Origin: Shewanella sp. UCD-KL12
GTDB taxonomy: Bacteria; Pseudomonadota; Gammaproteobacteria; Enterobacterales; Shewanellaceae
DNA length: 64,000 nucleotides
Reading direction: 5' to 3'
Assembly: GCF_001957125.1 (NCBI RefSeq)
Contig: NZ_MPHJ01000010.1
Span: forward strand, 1-64,000
The position numbers were made by a program, and so were the translations under genes. How positions within the stretch are numbered: the stretch's first letter is position 1; each line of letters starts with the position of its first letter. Positions 28,009 through 35,227 of the stretch are shown here, in pieces. A model generated the notes under the pieces. It was not told where the DNA came from. It did not search any database and saw only the letters and a program-made list of their open reading frames with translations.

Positions 28009-29148
28009 GTGGAATTATTAAGAATTGATTGCCTAGGTAAAGAACTTAGACTCGAAGGCTCGATGGCCGGCTGGCAACAACTATTTTGGGGCGATACTTT
28101 AGTCTCTGTTAAGCAAGCTTCAGCTGATAATGAGGGGCTTAAAAGCCATCAATTTGAACTATCTTCACAAGCTAGTCCTGTCAACAGCCAAGCTGCAACT
28201 GGTGAGCTTTCTGAACTCGATACTCAAGCGTTCAAGATTCAAATATCTCTGGAGGTCGATCTTACCTGGCAGCCTTTCAAGCTCAATTATAGATTATTGA
28301 AAGATGATGAGCTCATTGCAGAAGGCAGCCGTGATACTAAAGATATTGAACGCCAGGTACCGGTAAAGCCAATAGAAGCACAAAGAAAATTCAGCTTAAT
28401 TGGCCTAGCATCATTAGGATTCAAGCTTTTAAAAAGTGCTAAAGTTATCAAGGTTGTATTAGCAGGGGCCAGTGTTGCGGCGTATTCTTGGCTATTCTCC
28501 TTTCAATTTGCAATGGCACTTATCGCTTGCCTCGTATTCCATGAGTACGGCCATATAAAAGCGATGAAGTATTTTGGTATGAAAACTAAAGGGATATACC
28601 TCATTCCCTTTATGGGCGGCCTCGCTCTCAGCGATGAGAAAATTAATACTCGCTGGCAAGATGTTGTGATATCAATAATGGGGCCGACGTTTGGCCTAAT
28701 CATGTCACTACTGGCCCTCGTCGCTTATTGGCTTACCGGTAATGTCTTTTTTGCAGGGCTTGCGGCCTTTAACGCACTGCTAAACCTCTTTAACCTATTA
28801 CCTATCTTACCACTCGATGGTGGGCATATATTAAAGAGCGTTAGCTTTTCAATGAACAGTATCGCGGGCCTATCAGCCTGTATAGCTGGAGCTGCTGTAG
28901 GTGTCTATATCAGTTATACCTTAGGGCTGGCATTGTTAGGGTTTCTATTATTGATTGGCAGTCTAGAGATAGGGTTTGAATGGAAGACTCGCCACCAAAG
29001 TCACCTGCTGCCATTAGATCGCTACGGGCAGATCTTCTCTACCATTTGGTACTTTCTCACGGTCGGCGCTTTAGTGGGCATTATCTGGTATCTAGCAGGC
29101 TCTGGTGACGACATGTTAGGTCTGCCACTAAAGATTCTACAAAGCTAA
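28009..29148 (+). CDS. Site-2-protease-like M50 membrane metallopeptidase
   Basis: 379 residues from GTG 28009. Residues 1-130 form a soluble, cytoplasmic-looking N-terminal domain without a recognised family. About six membrane segments follow. The zinc site is HEYGH (FHEYGHIKAMKYFGM) in one helix, and LLPILPLDGGHILKS in a later helix gives the Asp ligand, the standard M50 pair. It should cleave substrates within the membrane. No PDZ domain, unlike RseP, so it is closer to the SpoIVFB/Rv2869-like non-PDZ types. Substrate unknown. A terminator follows. Confidence 0.85.
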   Translation: MELLRIDCLGKELRLEGSMAGWQQLFWGDTLVSVKQASADNEGLKSHQFELSSQASPVNSQAATGELSELDTQAFKIQISLEVDLTWQPFKLNYRLLKDDELIAEGSRDTKDIERQVPVKPIEAQRKFSLIGLASLGFKLLKSAKVIKVVLAGASVAAYSWLFSFQFAMALIACLVFHEYGHIKAMKYFGMKTKGIYLIPFMGGLALSDEKINTRWQDVVISIMGPTFGLIMSLLALVAYWLTGNVFFAGLAAFNALLNLFNLLPILPLDGGHILKSVSFSMNSIAGLSACIAGAAVGVYISYTLGLALLGFLLLIGSLEIGFEWKTRHQSHLLPLDRYGQIFSTIWYFLTVGALVGIIWYLAGSGDDMLGLPLKILQS

Positions 29149-29169
29149 CTCATCGCTAAGGTTTCTTAA

Positions 29170-29200
29170 AAACAGGCAGAGTTTATTCTGCCTGTTTCAA
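29170..29200 (+). terminator. Terminator after the M50 peptidase gene
   Basis: Eleven-base-pair stem AAACAGGCAGA / TCTGCCTGTTT with a six-base loop; the T-run is only three bases. Confidence 0.7.
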
Positions 29201-29581
29201 ACGAGCTAATCGTCATTAGAAGAGGTTAACCTATAACTAGGTTTGCTCAATAGAAGCTAAATAAGTCGAGACCAGCTTCACCTACCTCCCTTCTCCTAAG
29301 TAATCAGTAAGCAGTAGTCATCACCTGTACAAAATAGTCGCCCCATATTTAGCCTCCAATGCTGAATTGCTGTACCTGTACCCTTGCAGTACAAACTCAT
29401 ATCCAGAGCAAGGTAGTAACCAAGGAGACAGCTAAAGCTCAAAATAAAGCTAAACAAGGGACTTATGGTGAAATAGGGCTAGGGGATCTGCAGGCAATTA
29501 ATGAAGAGGTCTGACACTGAATTTAAGACATAAAGTTCTTATCTCTCTAATGAGAGTATCTCTTAATAAAGAGTATTTGAT
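29201..29581. other. Intergenic region at the left edge of the tRNA-Leu islet
   Basis: About 380 bases with no coding signal seen. It separates the conserved M50 peptidase gene from the tRNA-Leu fragment. Confidence 0.5.
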
Positions 29582-29634
29582 TGGTACCGGAGGACGGACT
29601 TGAACCGTCACGCTCGAAAGCAACGGATTTTCAA
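29582..29634 (-). pseudogene. 3' fragment of a tRNA-Leu gene, likely attachment-site remnant
   Basis: On the minus strand this gives the variable arm, the T-arm (GGTTCAAGTCC) and the acceptor end CTCCGGTACCA of a long-variable-arm tRNA. The last 31 bases differ from the intact tRNA-Leu at 33483-33567 by one base. The D-arm and 5' acceptor strand are missing. Same orientation as the intact gene, as expected when an element duplicates a tRNA 3' end on integration; the different variable arm suggests a different tRNA-Leu isoacceptor was the source. Confidence 0.75.
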
Positions 29635-29774
29635 TTCACCGCTAACATTTTGAAATAGTTATAAATATTTGTATTTTTTCTGGATCTTTTTTGCATTCTC
29701 TAGGGATCGCGTTGGATCTAGCTTGCAAGCGTTGAGCACAGAATCGACTCTCTGACTATAACTAAATGAATGAC

Positions 29775-30797
29775 TTAATGCAGTGATCCTGATTGAGAAT
29801 GATTACTCATCCTCCAGTTTGATGGCGTTTCCCCTTCCCATAGTTTAAAAGCTCGATAAAATGAATTCTGATCTTCGTAACCTAAAAGCACAGCAATCTC
29901 ATAAAGACTCATTTCTGTATCTAGTAGATAGCTCTTCGCTGTCTGCCTTCTAACCTGAAGAAGAAGGTCTTTATATGTTTTTCCTTCTTCGGTAATTCTT
30001 CGTTGGAGTGTACGAGTACTTACACCTAGTTCTTTAGCAATGAAGTTCACTGTCGGGCTCCCTGCTGACAAGTTTCTCTCTATTACCCATTTAACCTGAC
30101 CTGAAAAAGAACCTTTATTTCTCTCTGCTTTTAATTCATTTTCTAGTTGAGGAAGTATCATATTCGATAACTCGCGGTTATAAGTTTCAAATTCTAAATC
30201 TAGGTTTGAATTCCTGAAAGTTATCGAATTCTTTTGGCTACCGTACCGAATATCGCAACCAAAGTATTCTTCAAGGTAACTGGTTTCCGGTTTATCTCTT
30301 GTCAGTTCAAGAGATTCTGCTCGTATGTTAGTCTTTGTCCCCTTAATACCAAGTTCTAATAAAGATCCAAACGTAGCATCCACAAGAGCATCAGGTATAG
30401 ATTTATCCGTATTCAACCACTCTATTGTTATGGATGTAATATCTGTTCCATCTCTTATCAGCATAGCTTCCGGTGCACACAACCTTTTAAATCGAGCAAC
30501 GCGATAAATGGCATCTCTATAGTTTTTAGCCAAATACGCATTGTAATATGAAGGCGGTAACTGAGCTGTTTCCAGTTTTTGAGAAAATTTAACACCGATA
30601 GAAATGTCATTAGCCAAGTCTGGCAATACTTCCCAAATGGAGAAGTATTGCTCGACTGTCGCCGCCTGATGACTTAGCAGTATAGATGCAGGAAGGTGGG
30701 TTTTCGCTGCTATATCTTGTTTGGAGATGCTAAGTCTCTCCAAACCAAACCAAATGATATCCTGAACCCTAACACTGTCAGATTTATACTGCTTCAT
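29775..30797 (-). CDS. AraC-family regulator of the islet
   Basis: 340 residues from ATG 30797 (AAGGGA eight bases upstream; a TTG at 30800 also exists). N-terminal arabinose-binding-like domain, C-terminal AraC-type DNA-binding domain with FIAKELGVSTRTLQRRI and LYEIAVLLGYEDQNSFYRAFKLW. Located 16 bases after the SDR gene in the same direction, so probably co-transcribed. It may regulate that oxidoreductase operon or its own expression. Same subtype as the 1902 regulator, but not adjacent to it. Confidence 0.87.
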   Translation of the reverse strand: MKQYKSDSVRVQDIIWFGLERLSISKQDIAAKTHLPASILLSHQAATVEQYFSIWEVLPDLANDISIGVKFSQKLETAQLPPSYYNAYLAKNYRDAIYRVARFKRLCAPEAMLIRDGTDITSITIEWLNTDKSIPDALVDATFGSLLELGIKGTKTNIRAESLELTRDKPETSYLEEYFGCDIRYGSQKNSITFRNSNLDLEFETYNRELSNMILPQLENELKAERNKGSFSGQVKWVIERNLSAGSPTVNFIAKELGVSTRTLQRRITEEGKTYKDLLLQVRRQTAKSYLLDTEMSLYEIAVLLGYEDQNSFYRAFKLWEGETPSNWRMSNHSQSGSLH

Positions 30798-30813
30798 CAA
30801 CGTTATCCCTTAG

Positions 30814-31581
30814 CTATTTAGCCTGAAAACCACCATCAATATTCAGAATATGACCTGTAACAAACGATGCTTCATTAGATAGAAGCCAGCAAATGCCATT
30901 AGCCACCTCTTGAGGGTTACCCATACGATTCATTGGATGCATCTGAGCAATCATATTCTCATCATAAGTACCCAATTCAATAGCTCCAGAAATAATATCT
31001 GTCTTAATTGCACCGGGAGCAACTGCATTGATACGTATATTTTCAAGTGCGTGGTCAAGAGCAGCAGATTTGGTTAATCCCACGACAGCATGCTTAGTTG
31101 CAGCATATGTACCAGACCAAGGCATACCGTTTAGTCCTGCAATAGATGCAAGGTTTACAATAGAGCCACTACCTTGTTTTCGCATTTGCTCAATTTGTGA
31201 TCTCATACAATAGAAAAGCCCAAGTACATTCGTATCCAGCATTTGCTTGAATGCCTGAGTTGTCGAGTCGCCAATGGTCTTGGTTTCGTTCGCAAGACCT
31301 GCATTGTTCACTGCCATATCCAGTGAACCAAACTCTTTTACAATGTAATCAACCATACTGATGACCTGCTCTTCATCAGTTACATCATTTTGGAGAAACA
31401 AAGCCCTAGCAGAATTTCTTAGCGTAAACGCCAACTCATTCAGTTCCTTCTCTACATCTTTTCCCTGCTCTGCTCGCCTGCCAGAAATGACAACATGATA
31501 ACCTTGTCTAATCAGCTTTTCCGCAGTAGCTTTACCAATACCTGTAGCTCCACCTGTGATCAAAGCAACCTTATGTGACAT
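30814..31581 (-). CDS. Short-chain dehydrogenase/reductase
   Basis: 255 residues, classical SDR length. Cofactor motif TGGATGIGKA at 9-18, NNAG near 90, catalytic Ser in NLASIAGLNG and YAATK near 160, and the PGAIKTD loop. RR after the second strand (SGRRAEQG) suggests NADP preference. The ending GHILNIDGGFQAK is typical of the FabG-like group. Substrate cannot be read from sequence. First gene of a two-gene unit with the AraC regulator; AGAGGT lies before ATG 31581. Confidence 0.9.
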   Translation of the reverse strand: MSHKVALITGGATGIGKATAEKLIRQGYHVVISGRRAEQGKDVEKELNELAFTLRNSARALFLQNDVTDEEQVISMVDYIVKEFGSLDMAVNNAGLANETKTIGDSTTQAFKQMLDTNVLGLFYCMRSQIEQMRKQGSGSIVNLASIAGLNGMPWSGTYAATKHAVVGLTKSAALDHALENIRINAVAPGAIKTDIISGAIELGTYDENMIAQMHPMNRMGNPQEVANGICWLLSNEASFVTGHILNIDGGFQAK

Positions 31582-31702
31582 AGTAATACCTCTTTAATGT
31601 TCCGTTCTTATCTGCCATTACAATGTAGCTGCAAACTCATCATTTAACTCTAGCAAACAACGCCAGTCATTCTTCTATTCGCGCCAAACATGTTAAAAGT
31701 CA

Positions 31703-31965
31703 TCACGGCATAAAAAACAGGCACAATTTGTTACCATCCAAGTCCCTAACATAGCCACCATAAAAGCTCTCATCATCAGGATTTGGAGCTGATAGCACTT
31801 TCGCACCAAGTCGCTGTGCAGTCTGATATATCCTATCGACTGAACCTTTGTCTTCAAGCCTCAATCCAACCAAAGTCCCATTGCCATAAGTCGCTTCGTT
31901 ACCATCAGAGGGTGCACAGATACCTAGAAGCGGACCTTTGTCATCAGTCCAAGTCACAATAGTAT
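31703..31965 (-). pseudogene. Glyoxalase/bleomycin-resistance-like gene, 5' end lost at the IS3 element
   Basis: About 87 residues of the C-terminal part of a vicinal-oxygen-chelate fold: GTLVGLRLEDKGSVDRIY, GAKVLSAPNPDDESFYGGYVRDLDGNKLCLFFM, ending with the usual G.Y.RD.DGN.L..F pattern. Normal members have about 120 residues; the first 35-40, including the first metal ligand region, are missing because the inverted repeat of the IS3 element begins at 31966. A GTG at 31957 could start an 84-residue remnant, but function is doubtful. Confidence 0.75.
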
Positions 31966-32026
31966 TGGACTGCCCCGAGTCTTATGGACAAATTTCACCT
32001 AAGCTTTTTGCATAGGAGATATGTTT

Positions 32027-32310
32027 ATGAGTGGACAACGATATACCCCAGAATTTAAAGAAGAGCCGTTAAACAAGTGCTAGAACGTGGCTATACAACT
32101 GCTGATGTTGCGGCACGTTTAGGCGTGTCTCAGCACAGTGTTTATAAATGGGTCAAAGCCGCAAAACCCTCTTCCAGCCAATTGAGCGACGATGAACTTA
32201 TCGAGGCCAAAAAAGAAATTCTTCGGCTTAGAGGTCAACTTAAACGGACTGAAGAAGAGCGAGATATTCTAAAAAAGGCCGCAAGGTACTTTGCAAGCCA
32301 GCCCGAGTAA
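32027..32310 (+). pseudogene. IS3 orfA, frameshifted near its start
   Basis: The expected start is ATG 32027 with AGGAGAT upstream, giving MSGQRYTPEFKEE. One base is then missing near 32063-32070 and the frame closes at a TAG in position 32079-32083. The remaining frame (from 32077) continues as a normal orfA product: ERGYTTADVAARLGVSQHSVYKW (helix-turn-helix) and a leucine-zipper-like stretch to ARYFASQPE. A run AAAAAAG at about 32270 is in the right place for the programmed -1 shift into orfB. With the deletion, the element cannot make full transposase. Confidence 0.8.
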
Positions 32311-32348
32311 AGTATCAATTTATTCTTGAACATCAACACTGCTTTAAA

Positions 32349-33161
32349 GTGCTTACTATGTGTCGTGTGCTGAAAATCGCCAGGGCTGGTTATTATGCGT
32401 GGCTGCATGAGTCTGTATCGGTACGGGCTCAAGAAGACCAACGGTTACTGCAACTTATTCGCTCATCCTATGATGCGAGCTATGGCATTTATGGCTATCG
32501 ACGCGTAAGCCTCGATCTCAAAGAGCTGGGAGAATGCTGCGGTAAAAATCGTGTCCACCGGATCATGAAAGCTAACGATATTGCGGCTGTACGGGGTTAT
32601 AAACGTCACAAAGGCACCTATGGCCGCCCCTCTATCGTTATGCCGAACCGACTCAACAGAGAGTTTTCCGTTGAAACACCGGATAAAGCCTGGGTGACTG
32701 ATATTACCTACATCAGGACCTGGCAAGGTTGGCTTTATTTAGCGGTGGTACTCGACCTGTTTTCCCGCAAGGTCGTCGGCTGGTCGATGAAACCAACCTT
32801 GGCCAAGGAGATCGTGCTGGATGCCTTATTGATGGCTCTATGGCGTCGCAGGCCGACTGAAAGTGTAATAATACACTCAGACCAAGGCTCACAGTACGCC
32901 AGTGGCGACTGGCAAAAGTTCTGTCAACGGCATAACCTTAAACCAAGCATGAGTCGTCGCGGTAATTGCTGGGACAATGCGGTGGCCGAATCATTTTTTA
33001 GCAGCTTAAAGAAGGAAAGGATTAAAAAACGGATCTACAAAACCCGTGAACTGGCGCGTAGCGATATTTTCGATTACATCGAGGTATTTTATAATCGCCA
33101 ACGACGCCACACGCACCTCGGTGGAGTGAGTCCAGAGGCGTTTGAAGCAGTCTCAAAATGA
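32349..33161 (+). CDS. IS3 orfB, transposase catalytic part
   Basis: 270 residues from ATG 32349; the frame is open upstream to about 32300 (RVKYQFILEHQHC), the part normally reached by -1 frameshifting from orfA. The DDE residues are seen in WVTDITYI, VIIHSDQGSQYAS and NCWDNAVAESFFSSLK, all intact. It should catalyse strand cleavage and transfer, but only as an orfAB fusion, and orfA carries a one-base deletion, so the element is probably immobile unless helped in trans. Confidence 0.9.
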   Translation: MLTMCRVLKIARAGYYAWLHESVSVRAQEDQRLLQLIRSSYDASYGIYGYRRVSLDLKELGECCGKNRVHRIMKANDIAAVRGYKRHKGTYGRPSIVMPNRLNREFSVETPDKAWVTDITYIRTWQGWLYLAVVLDLFSRKVVGWSMKPTLAKEIVLDALLMALWRRRPTESVIIHSDQGSQYASGDWQKFCQRHNLKPSMSRRGNCWDNAVAESFFSSLKKERIKKRIYKTRELARSDIFDYIEVFYNRQRRHTHLGGVSPEAFEAVSK

Positions 33162-33196
33162 GGCTGTTAAATGTCTAGGGTTCTGGGGCCAGTCCA

Positions 33197-33418
33197 CTTC
33201 GCCCATGTGAAGTATTACGAACGGCTGTGATGTTAAATGCGCCCGCAATTATACTTGTACATAACCACCCGTCAGGGTATCCAGACCCCAGCAGTAGTGA
33301 CATAACAATAACTAGCAAAATAGTTGAATGTGGAAAACTGTTAGGTATAGATGTGCTTGACCATATAATAATTGGCGAGAGCAGCTTTGCAAGCTTAAAA
33401 CAGCTAGGTAAAATGTAA
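33197..33418 (+). pseudogene. RadC/JAB-domain gene, C-terminal fragment cut by the IS3 element
   Basis: In frame from the IS end at 33197: RPCEVLRTAVMLNAP, then the JAMM-type metal motif VHNHPSGYPDPSSSDI and LLGIDVLDHIIIG, ending near residue 73. Full RadC-like proteins have 150-225 residues, and the upstream half is absent. The metal motif (HxH...S..D) itself is intact. RadC-like genes are typical of genomic islands and prophages, which fits the tRNA-flanked context. A start at ATG 33227 is possible but no ribosome binding site is obvious. Confidence 0.8.
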
Positions 33419-33442
33419 GTTAACGTATTGAATTTAAGATAC

Positions 33443-33475
33443 AAAAAAGCCCAGCTCGATTAAGAGCTAGGCTTT
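33443..33475 (-). terminator. Terminator of the tRNA-Leu gene
   Basis: On the minus strand: stem AAAGCCTAGCTC / GAGCTGGGCTTT with a six-base loop and a T-run, eight bases past the tRNA 3' end. Confidence 0.88.
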
Positions 33476-33482
33476 AATATAA

Positions 33483-33567
33483 TGGTACCGGTGGACGGAC
33501 TTGAACCGTCACTTCCGAAGAAATCGGATTTTGAATCCGACGTGTCTACCAATTCCACCACACCGGC
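33483..33567 (-). tRNA. tRNA-Leu, anticodon CAA
   Basis: 85 bases including encoded CCA. Acceptor GCCGGTG pairs with CACCGGT (first pair G-U). D-arm sequence TGGAATTGGTAGACA, anticodon stem TCGGA/TCCGA with loop TTCAAAA (anticodon CAA, reads UUG), a long variable arm TTTCTTCGGAAGT and T-arm GACGGTTCAAGTCCGTC. It is a complete class II tRNA. It forms the right border of the accessory islet; a 3' copy lies at 29582 and a 5' copy at 33717. Confidence 0.95.
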
Positions 33568-33716
33568 AGTACCTTTTAAGCTTATTCAGCTTTGCAAAGT
33601 TTTCTGAATCTTTCCAAATAACTTTGCAAAACTTTGCAAGCAAATATCGGTTATTCCATTACCAATATTTCATTCTCTTTCAAATACTTATCAAATCACA
33701 CATCGAAGACGCTGTG

Positions 33717-33757
33717 ATTTTTGAATCCGTCGTGTCTACCAATTCCACCACACCAGC
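33717..33757 (-). pseudogene. 5' fragment of a tRNA-Leu gene
   Basis: On the minus strand it reads GCTGGTGTGGTGGAATTGG and continues to the anticodon loop (TTCAAAA), matching the first half of the intact tRNA-Leu with few changes. After the loop the match ends (ATCACAG) and no variable arm or T-arm follows. Probably a broken duplicate from a tRNA-Leu array or an integration scar. Confidence 0.75.
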
Positions 33758-34043
33758 TTAATCAAATAGACTAACTAAAATCATGATGACCTCAGTAAGT
33801 GACGGGAATTATACCTTTGAGCCTGCTAATGGCAAGCGTTTTAAAAGCATATCTCTGCTGACCGAACAATTTTCGGTCTTATGACTGCATTTTACGCGCT
33901 AAAGCCACTCCCCCTAATACAGTTAAACACTCATTGTCAGCATCGATAATGCGGTATTTCTTAAATGACTAATTAAGCCAAGTGAGATGCTACGCAAACA
34001 ATTAACATTTAAGCTTCAGTTTTATAATTATTCGGCTAAAAAA

Positions 34044-34057
34044 TTGATCGAGATCAG
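34044..34057 (+). promoter_or_regulatory. FNR/EtrA-like site upstream of the DUF3149 gene
   Basis: TTGATCGAGATCAG matches TTGAT-N4-ATCAA with one mismatch. It lies 70 bases before the ATG at 34128. CRP sites in this group are similar, so the regulator is uncertain. Confidence 0.5.
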
Positions 34058-34127
34058 CAAGTTGACCTGTAAACAAGATTAGTTTAGGAGATAAGTAAAC
34101 AATATAGATTTGAAAGAGGATTTCACT

Positions 34128-34256
34128 ATGGCTTTTTGGCTAGATTTAATGTTCGGTAACCCAATCGGGCTGATGTCCATGATCGTTATTTTTGCCACGA
34201 TAGGCATCATGTCTTACCTGATGTGGATGTTTATTCAGAAGTCTAAGCCTGAATAA
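34128..34256 (+). CDS. 42-residue membrane protein, DUF3149-like
   Basis: Starts MAFWLDLMFGNPIGL, then one transmembrane helix (MSMIVIFATIGIMSYLMWMFI) and a short KSKPE tail. AAAGAGGA lies eight bases before ATG 34128. It matches the short DUF3149 family as I remember it. Its size, single helix and basic tail recall CcoQ-type small subunits, but no oxidase gene is near. A terminator follows at 34316 and an FNR-like palindrome precedes it. Confidence 0.85.
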   Translation: MAFWLDLMFGNPIGLMSMIVIFATIGIMSYLMWMFIQKSKPE

Positions 34257-34315
34257 AACTTTCAACTCTCACGGTTTAATGAAGGAGTAGGTAGTGCCTG
34301 CTGTTTCTAATGCAA

Positions 34316-34341
34316 ATGGGGGCGTTCGCCCCCATCTTTTT
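34316..34341 (+). terminator. Rho-independent terminator after the DUF3149 gene
   Basis: Stem ATGGGGGC / GCCCCCAT with a four-base loop, followed by CTTTTT. It separates this gene from the convergent gene ending at 34380. Confidence 0.9.
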
Positions 34342-34379
34342 GTCCACTGAAATATAAACTGCAATCAGTAATAGATAAC

Positions 34380-34991
34380 CTAGGCCGCGTGCTTTCTTGG
34401 CCCTGTTAGGTTATTGGCAAAAGTCGGCCTCGCTTTAATTAGATTCTGCATCTCTTCTTGACTCGGCTCACCCACAGGTAGCCTGAGTACCTGGCGATTC
34501 AGGTATATTCTTGCCCGCATTGAGATCTTATAATCTGCTGTTGGCCCCTGTATTGCGTAATGCTTTTGATTGCCTAAATGCTCAATAATATTGGTCGCTA
34601 CAAGGCTTTTGACCGCTGTCTCATCTTGAGGAAGCGTTAATACGGTTTCACCTTGTAGAAAAAACTCTCGCAGTAATGCACGCTCAGTCGGATCCAATAG
34701 CTTAACCTTCTCCTCAATCACCTCTGTGGCTCGCTTAGTCTTTAACACACTAATCGCTTCATCTAAAAAGTAGTTCACAACTTGAGTGATGATAAAAGCA
34801 ATACCAATAATGAAAGCTAAACCAATGTAGTGAGAATTAGCGCTAACTACCTCGTCTAAGTGTACAACTGAGAGTATCCCTTTAGGTGCAAACAACAAGG
34901 CACCACTTACTATCGCCAACCATAGCATGGCGCTAAAAATTAACTGTTTTGGTGCGGATGATTTAAATATCTGTGTTTTAATTTTTTGCAT
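34380..34991 (-). CDS. SieB-like (superinfection exclusion B family) membrane protein
   Basis: 203 residues from ATG 34991 with TAGGTAT upstream; a TTG at 35027 would add 12 residues. Two membrane segments (LIFSAMLWLAIVSGALLF and YIGLAFIIGIAFIITQVV), then a cytoplasmic part with LLDPTERALLREFFLQG and LPQDETAVKSLVATNIIEHLG, which resembles the SieB family (lambdoid superinfection exclusion) by my recollection. Chromosomal homologues are widespread and not all are linked to phage. The tRNA-Leu integration hot spot is close by, so a phage-defence role is plausible but unproven. Confidence 0.65.
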   Translation of the reverse strand: MQKIKTQIFKSSAPKQLIFSAMLWLAIVSGALLFAPKGILSVVHLDEVVSANSHYIGLAFIIGIAFIITQVVNYFLDEAISVLKTKRATEVIEEKVKLLDPTERALLREFFLQGETVLTLPQDETAVKSLVATNIIEHLGNQKHYAIQGPTADYKISMRARIYLNRQVLRLPVGEPSQEEMQNLIKARPTFANNLTGPRKHAA

Positions 34992-35227
34992 TGGGATACC
35001 TAGTGTCAAAAACCCATTCTTACTCAATTCAAAAGCAAAATTAATGCCAAAACCATATAAAACTAGTTTATTAATGAAAATTGATATTTTTTGTTAATTT
35101 TTAAGCAACTAAGTCGAGAATTTATCGCTGTGGGGTCTATGCTTATGAGGGGATGCTTACTTTGACATAATTCAGAGCCGTAGGTGAGCAAGCGTGATTA
35201 ACGATTCAGGCCTTAAGAAAAGGATCC

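Larger units (their letters stand above)
31966..33196 (+). mobile_element. IS3-family insertion sequence, about 1231 bp
   Basis: The ends are imperfect inverted repeats: the left end starts TGGACTGCCCCGAG and the complement of the right end starts TGGACTGGCCCCAG. It contains orfA and orfB in the IS3 arrangement. The flanking bases (TAT on the left, CTT on the right) show no target duplication, and genes on both sides are truncated, so it was probably involved in a deletion or recombination after insertion. Confidence 0.85.
33568..34127. other. Intergenic region upstream of tRNA-Leu and the DUF3149 gene
   Basis: About 560 bases with no protein gene. It holds short CTTTGCAAA repeats at about 33590-33640, a 5' tRNA-Leu fragment at 33717-33757, and an FNR-like palindrome at 34044-34057. 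Confidence 0.55.

Noticed and set aside
29582..33757. Joining the 3' and 5' tRNA-Leu fragments into one split gene
   Set aside because: The acceptor arms (GCTGGTG and CTCCGGT) do not pair, so they come from different tRNA-Leu genes.
33501..33761. 86-codon frame across the tRNA-Leu region
   Set aside because: Runs through the complement of the tRNA and its 5' fragment; not a protein gene.
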